DNA from: an uncultured Eubacteriales bacterium
Lineage (GTDB): Bacteria > Bacillota > Clostridia > Oscillospirales > Oscillospiraceae
Length of the DNA: 25,899 nucleotides
Assembly (NCBI GenBank): GCA_900549405.1
Contig: URNZ01000022.1
Location: 1-25,899 of the forward strand
Direction of reading: 5' to 3'
In this document: piece by piece, positions 15,962 through 23,316 of the stretch
Layout: every line of letters begins with the position of its first letter
Position numbering within the stretch: the stretch's first letter is position 1
The notes under the pieces: model-generated
Seen by the model: the letters and a program-made list of their open reading frames with translations, nothing else
What the model was told of the DNA's origin: nothing
Database searches by the model: none
Translations under genes and position numbers: made by a program

Positions 15962-16465
15962 ATGCGTCTGGATCTGAGAAATGTCATCCATATTCCCGAC
16001 GCAAAGGCGCCTTTCCAGCTTCAGGTGGATCTCTCTGACCTGGAGTTTTACGGGCGGAAGCCCATCGTCCGGCCTGTTCAGGCCCAGGGCTGCGTGACCA
16101 ACCACGCGGGCGCTCTGGTTCTGGAGGGGACGGCCCGCTCTGAACTGGACCTGGTCTGTGACCGCTGCGGAAAGCCCTTTACCCGGGAAAAAGTGGTGGA
16201 GCTGAACAGTCTGGTGGCCCAGGAGCTGGAGGATGAAGAAAACGACGACATCCTTCTGCTGGACGGCACAGAGCTGGACCTGGACGAGCTGGTGACCGAA
16301 GCCTTTGTGCTTGCGATGGATACCAAAAACCTTTGCTCAGACGACTGCAAAGGGCTGTGTGCCGGCTGCGGGGTAAATCTTAATGAGGAGCCCTGTCGGT
16401 GCAAACCTGAAGTAGATCCAAGATTGGCGGCCCTGGCGCAGCTGTTGGATAACAAAACTGAGTGA
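15962..16465 (+). CDS. yceD: YceD/DUF177 large-subunit rRNA accumulation protein
   Basis: 167 residues. YceD proteins are linked to 23S rRNA accumulation and normally sit next to rpmF, as here. The zinc-type cysteines are conserved: C66/C69 (CDRC), then C125, C129, C133 and C136 (CSDDCKGLCAGC) and a C145/C147 pair. Residues 87-110 are acidic. ATG at 15962 after GGGGAGG. The stop is 48 nt before rpmF, with one promoter for both. Confidence 0.93.
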   Translation: MRLDLRNVIHIPDAKAPFQLQVDLSDLEFYGRKPIVRPVQAQGCVTNHAGALVLEGTARSELDLVCDRCGKPFTREKVVELNSLVAQELEDEENDDILLLDGTELDLDELVTEAFVLAMDTKNLCSDDCKGLCAGCGVNLNEEPCRCKPEVDPRLAALAQLLDNKTE

Positions 16466-16513
16466 GTAGTCGAAGTGCCTTGATTGGCACGCAAACCGAA
16501 GGAGGTGTCACCC

Positions 16514-16708
16514 ATGGCGGTTCCTAAGAGAAAAGTGTCCAAGGCCCGGCGCGATAAGCGGCGCAGCTCCGTTTGGAAGCTGGAGACTCCCGGTATCGTG
16601 ACTTGTCCCAAGTGCGGGGCTTACCGGCTGCCTCACCGGATGTGCAAAAATTGCCTGACCTACAACGGTCACACGTTTGGCAAGGTCGAGGCCCAGGCCC
16701 AGCAGTAA
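16514..16708 (+). CDS. rpmF: 50S ribosomal protein bL32
   Basis: 64 residues. Component of the large ribosomal subunit. Start [19 protein letters not shown] is diagnostic. It is the zinc-binding (C+) form with C31/C34 (CPKC) and C44/C47 (CKNC), so this copy needs zinc; no zinc-free paralogue is in the window. ATG at 16514 after GGAGGTG; an in-frame ATG at 16484 lies before the ribosome site and is rejected. Second gene after yceD, followed by two terminators. Confidence 0.97.
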   Translation: MAVPKRKVSKARRDKRRSSVWKLETPGIVTCPKCGAYRLPHRMCKNCLTYNGHTFGKVEAQAQQ

Positions 16709-16723
16709 TTTACTGTGTATGAC

Positions 16724-16760
16724 AAAAAAACCGCAGCGGAGTTTCCGCTGCGGTTTTTTT
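16724..16760. terminator. First terminator after rpmF
   Basis: CCGCAGCGGA / TCCGCTGCGG with a 3-nt loop, A7 before and T7 after. Strong in both directions. Confidence 0.95.
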
Positions 16761-16795
16761 GCGCCTGTTTTTCCCGCAGTGATCTTCTTTTATCC

Positions 16796-16834
16796 AAAGC
16801 CCGGTCTGTTTTACAGGACAGACCGGGCTTTTTT
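16796..16834. terminator. Second, tandem terminator after rpmF
   Basis: AAAGCCCGGTCTGT / ACAGACCGGGCTTT with an 8-nt loop and a T6 run, 36 nt after the first. It insulates the downstream operon from ribosomal-protein transcription. The rest of the 330-bp gap 16709-17038 holds the operon promoter and operators. Confidence 0.9.
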
Positions 16835-16891
16835 GCGAACATACCGCCGGTTTTACAGGGCAAATCTTGTCATTGTGCCCAATTTATCGTC

Positions 16892-16907
16892 TTTGAAATC
16901 GTGCAAA
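16892..16907. promoter_or_regulatory. Possible auxiliary operator O3
   Basis: Imperfect site containing TTGAAATCGT, a 10-mer also present in O1 (plus strand, 12183-12192), with an overlapping TTTG...CAAA dyad. Its central CG is 77 bp upstream of that of O2. A second site at such spacing suits looping by a LacI-family tetramer, but one short match is weak evidence. Confidence 0.3.
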
Positions 16908-16920
16908 AAGTTGATTATAC

Positions 16921-16958
16921 CAATATGGTGTTGACAATCTAGTCAATTTTTGATATTG
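16921..16958. repeat. Nested inverted repeats over the operon promoter
   Basis: Inner arms TTGAC (16931-16935) and GTCAA (16942-16946), 6 nt apart; outer arms CAATAT (16921-16926) and ATATTG (16953-16958). Their centres differ by 1 bp. They cover the -35 and most of the -10, so a second regulator might bind here. Confidence 0.4.
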
Positions 16959-16959
16959 T
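16931..16959 (+). promoter_or_regulatory. Promoter of the 17-25 kb catabolic operon
   Basis: TTGACA (16931-16936), 17-nt spacer, TATTGT (16954-16959). Start near 16966, so the O2 site covers the first transcribed bases, a classic repressor position. Leader about 70 nt. Confidence 0.75.
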
Positions 16960-16968
16960 TTCACTAAC

Positions 16969-16986
16969 AAAGAAAACGCTTACATT
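16969..16986 (+). promoter_or_regulatory. LacI/CcpA-type operator O2
   Basis: AAAGAAAACGCTTACATT, 15 of 18 positions identical to O1 including the first ten. The core GAAAACGCTTAC has the central CG of LacI-family operators and differs from a good cre pattern at only about one position, so CcpA is the main alternative binder. Confidence 0.6.
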
Positions 16987-17038
16987 ACATGAAAAATCTT
17001 TGTATTGAAAATTTGAACGATTGCTATGAGGTGGTAAA

Positions 17039-17809
17039 ATGTCTACGTTTGATAAGTTCAACTTGAAGGGCAAGGTGGCCATTGTCACCGGCGCGACCCG
17101 CGGCCTGGGCCAGGGGATCGCCATCGGCCTGGCGGAGGCTGGCGCCGACATCGTCTGCGTGGGCCGCTCTGACGACAGCGAGACCCGGGAGAAGATCGAG
17201 GCCCTGGGCCGCCAGTACCTGAACATTCGAATGAGCGTGAGCGAGGAGAACGCCCCGGAAGAGATCGTGAAGCAGACGGTAGAGCGCTTCGGAAAGCTGG
17301 ACATTCTGGTCAATGCCGCCGGGATCACCCGCCGGGTGATGGCCATCGACATTGACCGCAAGGACTGGCAGGATGTGCTGGACGTGAATCTGACCGCACT
17401 GTTCTTCATGTGTCAGGCGGCGGCCCGCCAGTTCATCAAGCAGGGCGGCGGCGGAAAGATCATCAACATCGGGTCCATGACCTCCTATCAGGGTGGCATC
17501 AAGGTCATCCCTTACACGGCCAGCAAGGCCGCCGTGCGGAACATCACCATGCATATGTGCAACGAGTGGGCCGCCAAGTACAACATCCACGTCAACTGCA
17601 TCGCCCCCGGCTATATGGTCACGAATATGACCGCCCCCATGCGTTCGGAACCCTCCCGCATGGCCGAGACCAACACCCGCATCCCCATGGAGCGGTGGGG
17701 CGTGCCCGAGGACCTGGCCGGTGCGGCCATCTTCCTGGCCTCTGATGCCTCTGACTATGTAAATGGATTTACGATTGCGGTGGACGGCGGCTTTTTGGCC
17801 AAATCCTGA
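17039..17809 (+). CDS. SDR oxidoreductase, KduD-like (2-deoxy-D-gluconate 3-dehydrogenase type)
   Basis: 256 residues, classical short-chain dehydrogenase. Cofactor motif TGATRGLGQG at 17-26, NAAG at 92-95, catalytic N117, S146, Y159 and K163 (YTASK). The segment GGKIINIGSM...QGGIKV and the C-terminus DYVNGFTIAVDGGFLA closely follow E. coli KduD as I remember it, which reduces 5-keto-4-deoxyuronate to 2-keto-3-deoxygluconate. Other sugar-acid SDRs are possible. ATG at 17039 after GAGGTGG. First gene of the operon. Confidence 0.9.
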   Translation: MSTFDKFNLKGKVAIVTGATRGLGQGIAIGLAEAGADIVCVGRSDDSETREKIEALGRQYLNIRMSVSEENAPEEIVKQTVERFGKLDILVNAAGITRRVMAIDIDRKDWQDVLDVNLTALFFMCQAAARQFIKQGGGGKIINIGSMTSYQGGIKVIPYTASKAAVRNITMHMCNEWAAKYNIHVNCIAPGYMVTNMTAPMRSEPSRMAETNTRIPMERWGVPEDLAGAAIFLASDASDYVNGFTIAVDGGFLAKS

Positions 17810-17838
17810 GCGGCAGCAACGAAAGTGAGTTTGAGCAT

Positions 17839-18783
17839 ATGGAAAAAAAGTATCGTGTCGGTCTGATTGGCGTGGGCTCCATCGCCCACATCGCCCATCT
17901 GCCCATTCTGGCCGCCCGCACGGACGTGGAGATGGTGGGCGCATTTGCCGAGCACATCGAAAGCGTGCAGCGCACCCAGAAGAGCTATGCCATCCAAAAC
18001 GCCGTGCATAACATGGACGAGCTGCTGAATTTGGGTCTGGACTGTGCTTTCGTCCTGTCCCCCAAAACGGTCCATGCCGAACAGGTAGTCCGCCTGTTGG
18101 AGGCCGGTGTGGATGTCTTCTGTGAAAAGCCCATGGGCATGACCTTGAAAGAGGCCTACAGCATGGCGGACGCCGCCGCCCGCACCGGGAAAAAGCTGAT
18201 GATCGCCTTCAATCGCCGCTATGCCCCGGTCTACCGCAAGGCCAAGGAGGTCTATGGCCAGATGTCCCCTGACGTGCTGATCGCCCAGAAGAACCGCCCC
18301 GCCAGCGAATATCGGGCCACACTGGAAAACGCCATCCACATGGTGGACATCCTGCGTTATTTCTGCGGCGAGTGCGTCAAGGTGGATGCGTGTTCCAAAT
18401 TTACCGATCCCCTCTACGAGACGCTGACCACCGCCCAGCTCCAGTTTGAAAACGGCTCCGTGGCCATGCTGGTGGCGGACCGGGCCTCCGGCCAGTGGGT
18501 GGAGACCCTGGAGATGCACGGCCACAACAAGAGCGTGCTGGTCAACTGCCCCGACACCATCACCGTCACCGACAACGAGCAGTCCCACACCACCTCTATG
18601 ACCCCCCTGGCCTATGGTTGGGCCAAGGTGGTGGACAAGATGGGCTTTACCCAGGAGGTGGACCACTTCTTTGACTGCCTGAAAAACGATCAGCAGCCCC
18701 TGACCAGCGGCGCCGACGCCTATAAGACCCAGGAGCTGATGCACCGCATTCTGACCACTGCCGGGCTGCCCGGCCTGGAATGA
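17839..18783 (+). CDS. Gfo/Idh/MocA family oxidoreductase
   Basis: 314 residues, a little short for the family. NAD(P)-dependent dehydrogenase, usually acting on sugars, inositols or their acids. Rossmann motif GVGSIA at 11-16, the conserved CEKPM with K97 at 95-99, and the C-domain motif NAIHMVD (164-170) with H167 and D170 near the active site. Starts 29 nt after the SDR gene. The substrate cannot be told; paired with an SDR and an isomerase-like barrel it probably works on the same imported compound. Confidence 0.92.
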   Translation: MEKKYRVGLIGVGSIAHIAHLPILAARTDVEMVGAFAEHIESVQRTQKSYAIQNAVHNMDELLNLGLDCAFVLSPKTVHAEQVVRLLEAGVDVFCEKPMGMTLKEAYSMADAAARTGKKLMIAFNRRYAPVYRKAKEVYGQMSPDVLIAQKNRPASEYRATLENAIHMVDILRYFCGECVKVDACSKFTDPLYETLTTAQLQFENGSVAMLVADRASGQWVETLEMHGHNKSVLVNCPDTITVTDNEQSHTTSMTPLAYGWAKVVDKMGFTQEVDHFFDCLKNDQQPLTSGADAYKTQELMHRILTTAGLPGLE

Positions 18784-18794
18784 GGTGATCTGAA

Positions 18795-19688
18795 TTGTTC
18801 CAAATCGCGGGGCACACCATGGGCACCCCGGAGTACACCCTGCCGGAGGCGCTGGAGCTGTTCCACAAGCTCGGCCTGGACGGGGCTGAGATCGTGGTAC
18901 AGGACGGATACCGCTGCGGCATCCCCCAGGATGCGGACTCCGATGAGCTGAAACGGCTGCGGGAGCTGGCGGACCGCCTGGGACTGCGCATCATCGCCCT
19001 GACCCCCTACTACTCCAAATTTAACGACCTGGACCCGACTGTGCGGGAGGGGGAGATCCAGGGCATCTGCAAGGTCATCGGGTATGCCGAGATCCTGGGC
19101 GCGAAGTACATCAGGATCTACGCCGGGAACTACGCTCAGACGGACACCGACCCAGACGGGGCAAAGCGGGCCAACCTGGTGCGGAGTATGCGCCGTCTGG
19201 GGGATGCGGCCCAAAAGGCCAACGTCAAGCTGGTCATGGAGAACCACTTCAACACCATGACGGTGTCCGCCGCCGACAGCATTTCCATTGCCCGGGAGAT
19301 TGACCACCCGGCGGTGGGTATCCTGTATGACCAGGCCAACCTGACCTTTACGGAAAACGAACCCTGGGAGGAGGCCCTGCCCCTCCAGTTTTCAAAAATT
19401 TATCACACCCACGTAAAGGATCTGGTGTTTCGGGCCGGAAACACGGGCTTTACCTCCTCCGATGTGTCCCACCCAAAAGAGGAGGAGCGGAACGTCATCA
19501 CCCGGATCGTGGGGGAGGGAATCGTCCCATGGCCCGCCATCCTTCAGGCTATGAAGGACCGGGGCTATGACGGATGGCTGTCGCTGGAATACGAGCGGAG
19601 ATGGCACCCCCAGGATATCCCGGACGCGGCCATCGGCATGAAGCAGTCTGCGGCGTATCTTCGGGCATGCATCGAAAAGCTGACTTGA
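18795..19688 (+). CDS. Sugar phosphate isomerase/epimerase (xylose isomerase-like TIM barrel)
   Basis: 297 residues of the AP-endonuclease-2/xylose isomerase-like barrel family, metal-dependent isomerases, epimerases or dehydratases. Likely metal ligands: E149 (VMEN), D179 (LYDQANL), H204/H206 (HTHVKD) and E265 (SLEYE). Start is a TTG at 18795; the ribosome site GAGGTG overlaps the TGA of the preceding gene, so the two are likely coupled. Similar to IolE/IolH, hydroxypyruvate isomerase or tagatose 3-epimerase types; not resolved. Confidence 0.9.
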   Translation: MFQIAGHTMGTPEYTLPEALELFHKLGLDGAEIVVQDGYRCGIPQDADSDELKRLRELADRLGLRIIALTPYYSKFNDLDPTVREGEIQGICKVIGYAEILGAKYIRIYAGNYAQTDTDPDGAKRANLVRSMRRLGDAAQKANVKLVMENHFNTMTVSAADSISIAREIDHPAVGILYDQANLTFTENEPWEEALPLQFSKIYHTHVKDLVFRAGNTGFTSSDVSHPKEEERNVITRIVGEGIVPWPAILQAMKDRGYDGWLSLEYERRWHPQDIPDAAIGMKQSAAYLRACIEKLT

Positions 19689-19732
19689 GTGAAAAGGTCC
19701 AGAGATCTGGATCAAATTTTAAGGAGGAAAGA

Positions 19733-20758
19733 ATGATGAAAACGATGAAAAAGGCAATGGCTCTGGCCCTGTCGGCCATGATGCTGGTGGCGGCTCTCAC
19801 AGGCTGCGGCAGCAGCAAGACCCCCGCCGCTTCCGGCTCCGGCTCCGGTTCTCAGGCCGGTTCCAGCGCTGCGGAGCTGGACTATCCCAAGCAGAACATC
19901 AACGTAGTGGTGCAATACTCCGCCGGCGGCGGCACTGACCTGTCCGTCCGCGGCGTGCTGGACGGTGTGAAGGACGTGCCCGTGAACTTCTCCGTGTCCA
20001 ATGTCACCGGCAACGGCGGTCTGATCGGCCTGACCCAGGTGGCCAACTCCAAGGCCGACGGCTATACCCTGGGCGTGGTGAACACCGACTTTATCATCAA
20101 CATGGTCCTGGGCAACACCGACATGACCCTGGATACCTTCTCTCCCCTGGCCTGCGCTCTGCGGGACCCCTTCGTGCTGATCATCGGCAATAATGAGAAC
20201 TACTCCACCCTGGAGGAGTTTGTGGACTATGCCAAGGCCCACCCCGGCGAGATCGTTGTGGGCGAGACCGGCACCGGCGCAGCGCCCACCCTGGCCATCA
20301 CCGCCATGGAGAACGCCCTGGGCATCGACGTGTCCAACGTGACCTATGAGGGCAGCGCCGACTGCGTCACCGCCGTTGTGGGCGGCCACATCGACGCCAC
20401 CTTTGCCCAGGCCTGCAACGCTACCGCTCAGGTGGCCGCCGGTAACGCCAAGATCATCGGTGTGCTGGCCAATGACCGCCTGGAGGCCTTCCCCGACGTC
20501 CCCACCTTTGCGGAGATCTATCCCGACCAGATCGACTTTGAGTTCATGGGCTTCTGTGTGATCTCCTGCCCCGCCGGCGTGGACAGCGCCATTCAGGACT
20601 ATCTCAGCGAGAAGCTGCGCGCCGGTGTGGACAGCGACAGCTTTGCCCAGACCCTGGACAGCCTGGGGATGCAGACCACCAACATGGACCAGGCGCAGCT
20701 GAAGGAGTTTTTGCAGCAGCAGTATGAGCTGTATGACGAGCTGCTGGGCAACCAGTAA
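19733..20758 (+). CDS. tctC: TctC-family solute-binding lipoprotein (tripartite tricarboxylate transporter)
   Basis: 341 residues. Extracytoplasmic receptor of a TTT transporter, which brings in carboxylates using ion gradients. Signal MMKTMKKAMALALSAMMLVA and lipobox LTGC make C25 the likely lipidated residue, followed by a Ser/Gly-rich linker. The mature part begins YPKQNINVVVQYSAGGGTDLS, matching the P...I..IVP..AGGG.D start of TctC/BUG proteins. ATG at 19733, 5 nt after AGGAGG; a second ATG at 19736 is equally possible. Followed by tctB and tctA. Confidence 0.93.
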   Translation: MMKTMKKAMALALSAMMLVAALTGCGSSKTPAASGSGSGSQAGSSAAELDYPKQNINVVVQYSAGGGTDLSVRGVLDGVKDVPVNFSVSNVTGNGGLIGLTQVANSKADGYTLGVVNTDFIINMVLGNTDMTLDTFSPLACALRDPFVLIIGNNENYSTLEEFVDYAKAHPGEIVVGETGTGAAPTLAITAMENALGIDVSNVTYEGSADCVTAVVGGHIDATFAQACNATAQVAAGNAKIIGVLANDRLEAFPDVPTFAEIYPDQIDFEFMGFCVISCPAGVDSAIQDYLSEKLRAGVDSDSFAQTLDSLGMQTTNMDQAQLKEFLQQQYELYDELLGNQ

Positions 20759-20817
20759 AAAGCTGTGAAGCGTCCCGCCATGAATTCTTCGGTCAAGCGT
20801 GACCTATGACGTTCTGA

Positions 20818-20856
20818 AGCGCCGGCGGGCCAAACCTTCCGGCGCTCCAGCTTTTT
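20818..20856 (+). terminator. Intercistronic hairpin after tctC
   Basis: Perfect 8-bp stem AGCGCCGG (20818-20825) / CCGGCGCT (20839-20846) and, 5 nt later, T5 (20852-20856). In the 119-nt tctC-tctB gap; could be a partial terminator or mRNA-stabilising end that gives more binding protein than membrane subunits. Confidence 0.5.
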
Positions 20857-20877
20857 CTGGCAAAGGAGTTTTTGCTT

Positions 20878-21348
20878 GTGAGAAAATATAACACCATTCT
20901 TTCTATCCTGCTGATCGCGGCCAGTGCCGTGGGCATCCATCTGTCCCTGAACTTTGACGTGCGGGGCGGCAACGTGGGCGACCCCGGCGCGGCGTTCTGG
21001 CCCATTATGCTGTGCGGCGGACTGATTCTCTGCTCCGTTATCCTGCTGGTGCAGACGGCCCTGGAGGCCAAGAAGGCCACAGCGCCGGAGGCTCCCCTCA
21101 TCGACTTTGCTACCGCAGGGGTCCACTGCGTGCTCATCATCTTTGTGATCATGATCGCCTATGCAGTGCTGCTGCACTTCTTCGGCTTTATCCCCGCCAC
21201 GCTGGTCTTTGTGGCGGCCACCATGCTGGCCATGGGGGAGCGCCGCCCGATGTGGATCCTTTTGACCACGTTGGGGATCACCGGCTTTATCTATGTTTTG
21301 TTCGCGCTGGTCATGAATGTTGTCCTGCCCCAGGGCGTGCTGTTTTAA
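20878..21348 (+). CDS. tctB: TctB-family small membrane subunit
   Basis: 156 residues from the GTG at 20878, 9 nt after AAGGAG; a TTG at 20872 is in frame but too close. The small, poorly conserved membrane protein of TTT transporters. Four hydrophobic segments at about 6-22, 43-60, 80-100 and 105-150 (the last a split pair), with the typical GGNVGDPGAAFWPIM loop after the first. Between tctC and tctA, 19 nt before the latter. Confidence 0.88.
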   Translation: MRKYNTILSILLIAASAVGIHLSLNFDVRGGNVGDPGAAFWPIMLCGGLILCSVILLVQTALEAKKATAPEAPLIDFATAGVHCVLIIFVIMIAYAVLLHFFGFIPATLVFVAATMLAMGERRPMWILLTTLGITGFIYVLFALVMNVVLPQGVLF

Positions 21349-21367
21349 AAGAAGGGGGTCACAAAAT

Positions 21368-22879
21368 ATGTTTGCAGCCTTTACACAGAGCCTGGCCCTT
21401 GTACTGACGCCCATGGGACTGCTGTCCATTCTGGGCGGCGTGCTGTGCGGTATTTTTGTGGGCGTGATGCCCGGACTGTCCTCCGTTATGGGCATGTCTA
21501 TTATGCTGCCGGTGGCCCTGTCCCTGAACGGGAACCTGGGCGTGCTGATGATGCTGGGCATTTTCTGCGGAGCCATTTACGGCGGCTCCATCACCGCCAT
21601 TATGATCAACACCCCGGGCACCGCCAACTCCGCTGCTACCTGCCTGGACGGCTATCCCATGGCCCACAAGTACCACCAGCCCGGGCGGGCCCTGTCCATC
21701 TCCACCACCGCCTCCACCTTCGGCGGACTGTTTTCTGCGGTGATGCTGCTGTGGACCTCGCCCATCCTGTCCAGCTTTGCCCTGAAGTTCAGCGCCCAGG
21801 AGAGCTTTGCCCTGGCCCTGTTCGGCATCAGCGTGGTGGCCAGCGTGTCCAGCGAGAACGTGCTGAAGGGCGTGATGGGCGCACTGATCGGTCTGCTGCT
21901 GGCCACGGTAGGCGTGGACGTGACCACCGGAGCCTATCGCTTTACCTTTGACACGGTCTATCTCACCGGCGGCATCTCCAACATCCCGGTGCTGATCGGT
22001 CTGTTCGCCTTCTCCCAGGGCCTGATCAACGTGCAGGAGAGCTTTGGCACCACCCGGGCCAAGGTGAATACCAAGCTGGAGCGGGTGCTGCCCTCTAAGA
22101 GCGACCTGGTCGCCATCTTCCCCACACTGATCCGGTCCAGCCTGATCGGCACGCTGATCGGGGCCATCCCCGGCACCGGCGGCGACATCGCCTCCTGGGT
22201 GGGGTATAACGAGGCCAAGCGCTGGTCCAAGCACCCGGAGCAGTTCGGCGACGGCGCACCCGACGGCATCGCTGCGCCCGAATCCGCCAACAACGCCATC
22301 TCCGGCGGCGCACTGATCCCTTTGCTGTCCCTGGGCATCCCCGGCGACGCCTGCACCGCCATTATGCTGGGCTGTCTGATGATGCTGGGCATCACCCCCG
22401 GCCCTCTGCTGATGACCGAGCAGCCCGCCAAGGTGTATATGATCATTGTCGGCCTGTTCTTCGCCAACGCGTTCATGGCCCTGTGCGGCTTTGCCGGTAT
22501 CCACATCTTCACCAAGATCTCCTCTGTCCCCAGCATCGTGCTCACCCCGCTGATCTTTGTGTTCTGCTTTGTGGGCACCTTCGCCGTGAACCACACCGTG
22601 GGCGACATCTATCTCATGATCCTGTGCGGCATCCTGGGCTTCTTCCTCATTAAGATGGAGTTTTCCATCCCGCCCATTATCCTGGGTCTGATCCTGGGCG
22701 GTATTCTGGAAAAGAACTTCCGCCGGGCCATGGTGCTGTCGGCGGGGGACTGGACCACCTTCTTCACCCGGCCCATCTCCTGCGTGTTCATCATCATCGC
22801 CTTCCTGTCTTTGATCTATCCCTTTGTGCTGGCCCATCTGAAGCAGCGCAAGGCGGCCAAAAAAGGTGAGCAGGCATGA
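21368..22879 (+). CDS. tctA: TctA-family large membrane permease
   Basis: 503 residues, normal size. Main channel subunit of the TTT system, about 11-12 membrane segments. Conserved GIFVGVMPGLSSVMG near the N-terminus, IYGGSITAIMINTPGT, IGAIPGTGGDIASWVGY and the SLGIPGDACTAIMLG loop are characteristic glycine/proline motifs. ATG at 21368 behind AAGGGGGTC. The final ATGA overlaps the start of the HIT gene by 4 nt. Confidence 0.95.
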   Translation: MFAAFTQSLALVLTPMGLLSILGGVLCGIFVGVMPGLSSVMGMSIMLPVALSLNGNLGVLMMLGIFCGAIYGGSITAIMINTPGTANSAATCLDGYPMAHKYHQPGRALSISTTASTFGGLFSAVMLLWTSPILSSFALKFSAQESFALALFGISVVASVSSENVLKGVMGALIGLLLATVGVDVTTGAYRFTFDTVYLTGGISNIPVLIGLFAFSQGLINVQESFGTTRAKVNTKLERVLPSKSDLVAIFPTLIRSSLIGTLIGAIPGTGGDIASWVGYNEAKRWSKHPEQFGDGAPDGIAAPESANNAISGGALIPLLSLGIPGDACTAIMLGCLMMLGITPGPLLMTEQPAKVYMIIVGLFFANAFMALCGFAGIHIFTKISSVPSIVLTPLIFVFCFVGTFAVNHTVGDIYLMILCGILGFFLIKMEFSIPPIILGLILGGILEKNFRRAMVLSAGDWTTFFTRPISCVFIIIAFLSLIYPFVLAHLKQRKAAKKGEQA

Positions 22880-23301
22880 GCGAGATGTGTAAATTCTGCG
22901 GCGGGGCAGAACTGCGGCCCGACCTGATTACCGTGGGCGAGATGCCCGGGGGGACGCTGTACCTCCACCGGGACCAGACCCACCCGGGCCGGCTCCTGCT
23001 GGCCAGCCGCCGCCATGTGAAGAAGATCACAGATCTGATGCCGGAGGAGTATGCCGCCCTGATGGACAGCGTCTATCAGACGGCCCAGGCCCTGACCGGG
23101 CTGTATCAGCCGGATAAGATCAACTATCTGGTCTTTGGCGACACCGGGACCCATCTCCATGTGCATATCGTCCCCAAATATCAGGGGGGAAAGGACTGGG
23201 GCAAGGTCTTTTTGACCGACGAGCCCAGCCCCGTCTATTTGACCGAGCCGGAGTATCAAAACAGCGTGGCCGCCCTGCGCCGCCAGCTGGCTCTGGTGTG
23301 A
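22876..23301 (+). CDS. HIT-family (histidine triad) hydrolase
   Basis: 141 residues. HIT proteins hydrolyse or transfer nucleotidyl groups (HINT, FHIT, GalT branches). The triad is HLHVHIVP with H93, H95 and H97; an N-terminal CKFC (5-8) is a likely zinc pair. ATG overlaps the tctA stop (ATGA), so the gene is translationally coupled to a transporter. Its substrate is unknown; a nucleotidyl-linked intermediate or repair of adenylylated metabolites are guesses. Usually HIT genes are not part of sugar-acid operons. Confidence 0.93.
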   Translation: MSEMCKFCGGAELRPDLITVGEMPGGTLYLHRDQTHPGRLLLASRRHVKKITDLMPEEYAALMDSVYQTAQALTGLYQPDKINYLVFGDTGTHLHVHIVPKYQGGKDWGKVFLTDEPSPVYLTEPEYQNSVAALRRQLALV

Positions 23302-23316
23302 GAAAGAAGGACATTT

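Noticed and set aside
16893..16921. Alternative operon promoter TTGAAA-17-TATACC
   Set aside because: Weaker than TTGACA-17-TATTGT just downstream, and it would lengthen the leader through the dyads; kept only as a possible minor start.
21359..22837. 492-codon open frame opposite tctA
   Set aside because: Gln/His/Gly-rich shadow without domains; tctA motifs are clear on the plus strand.
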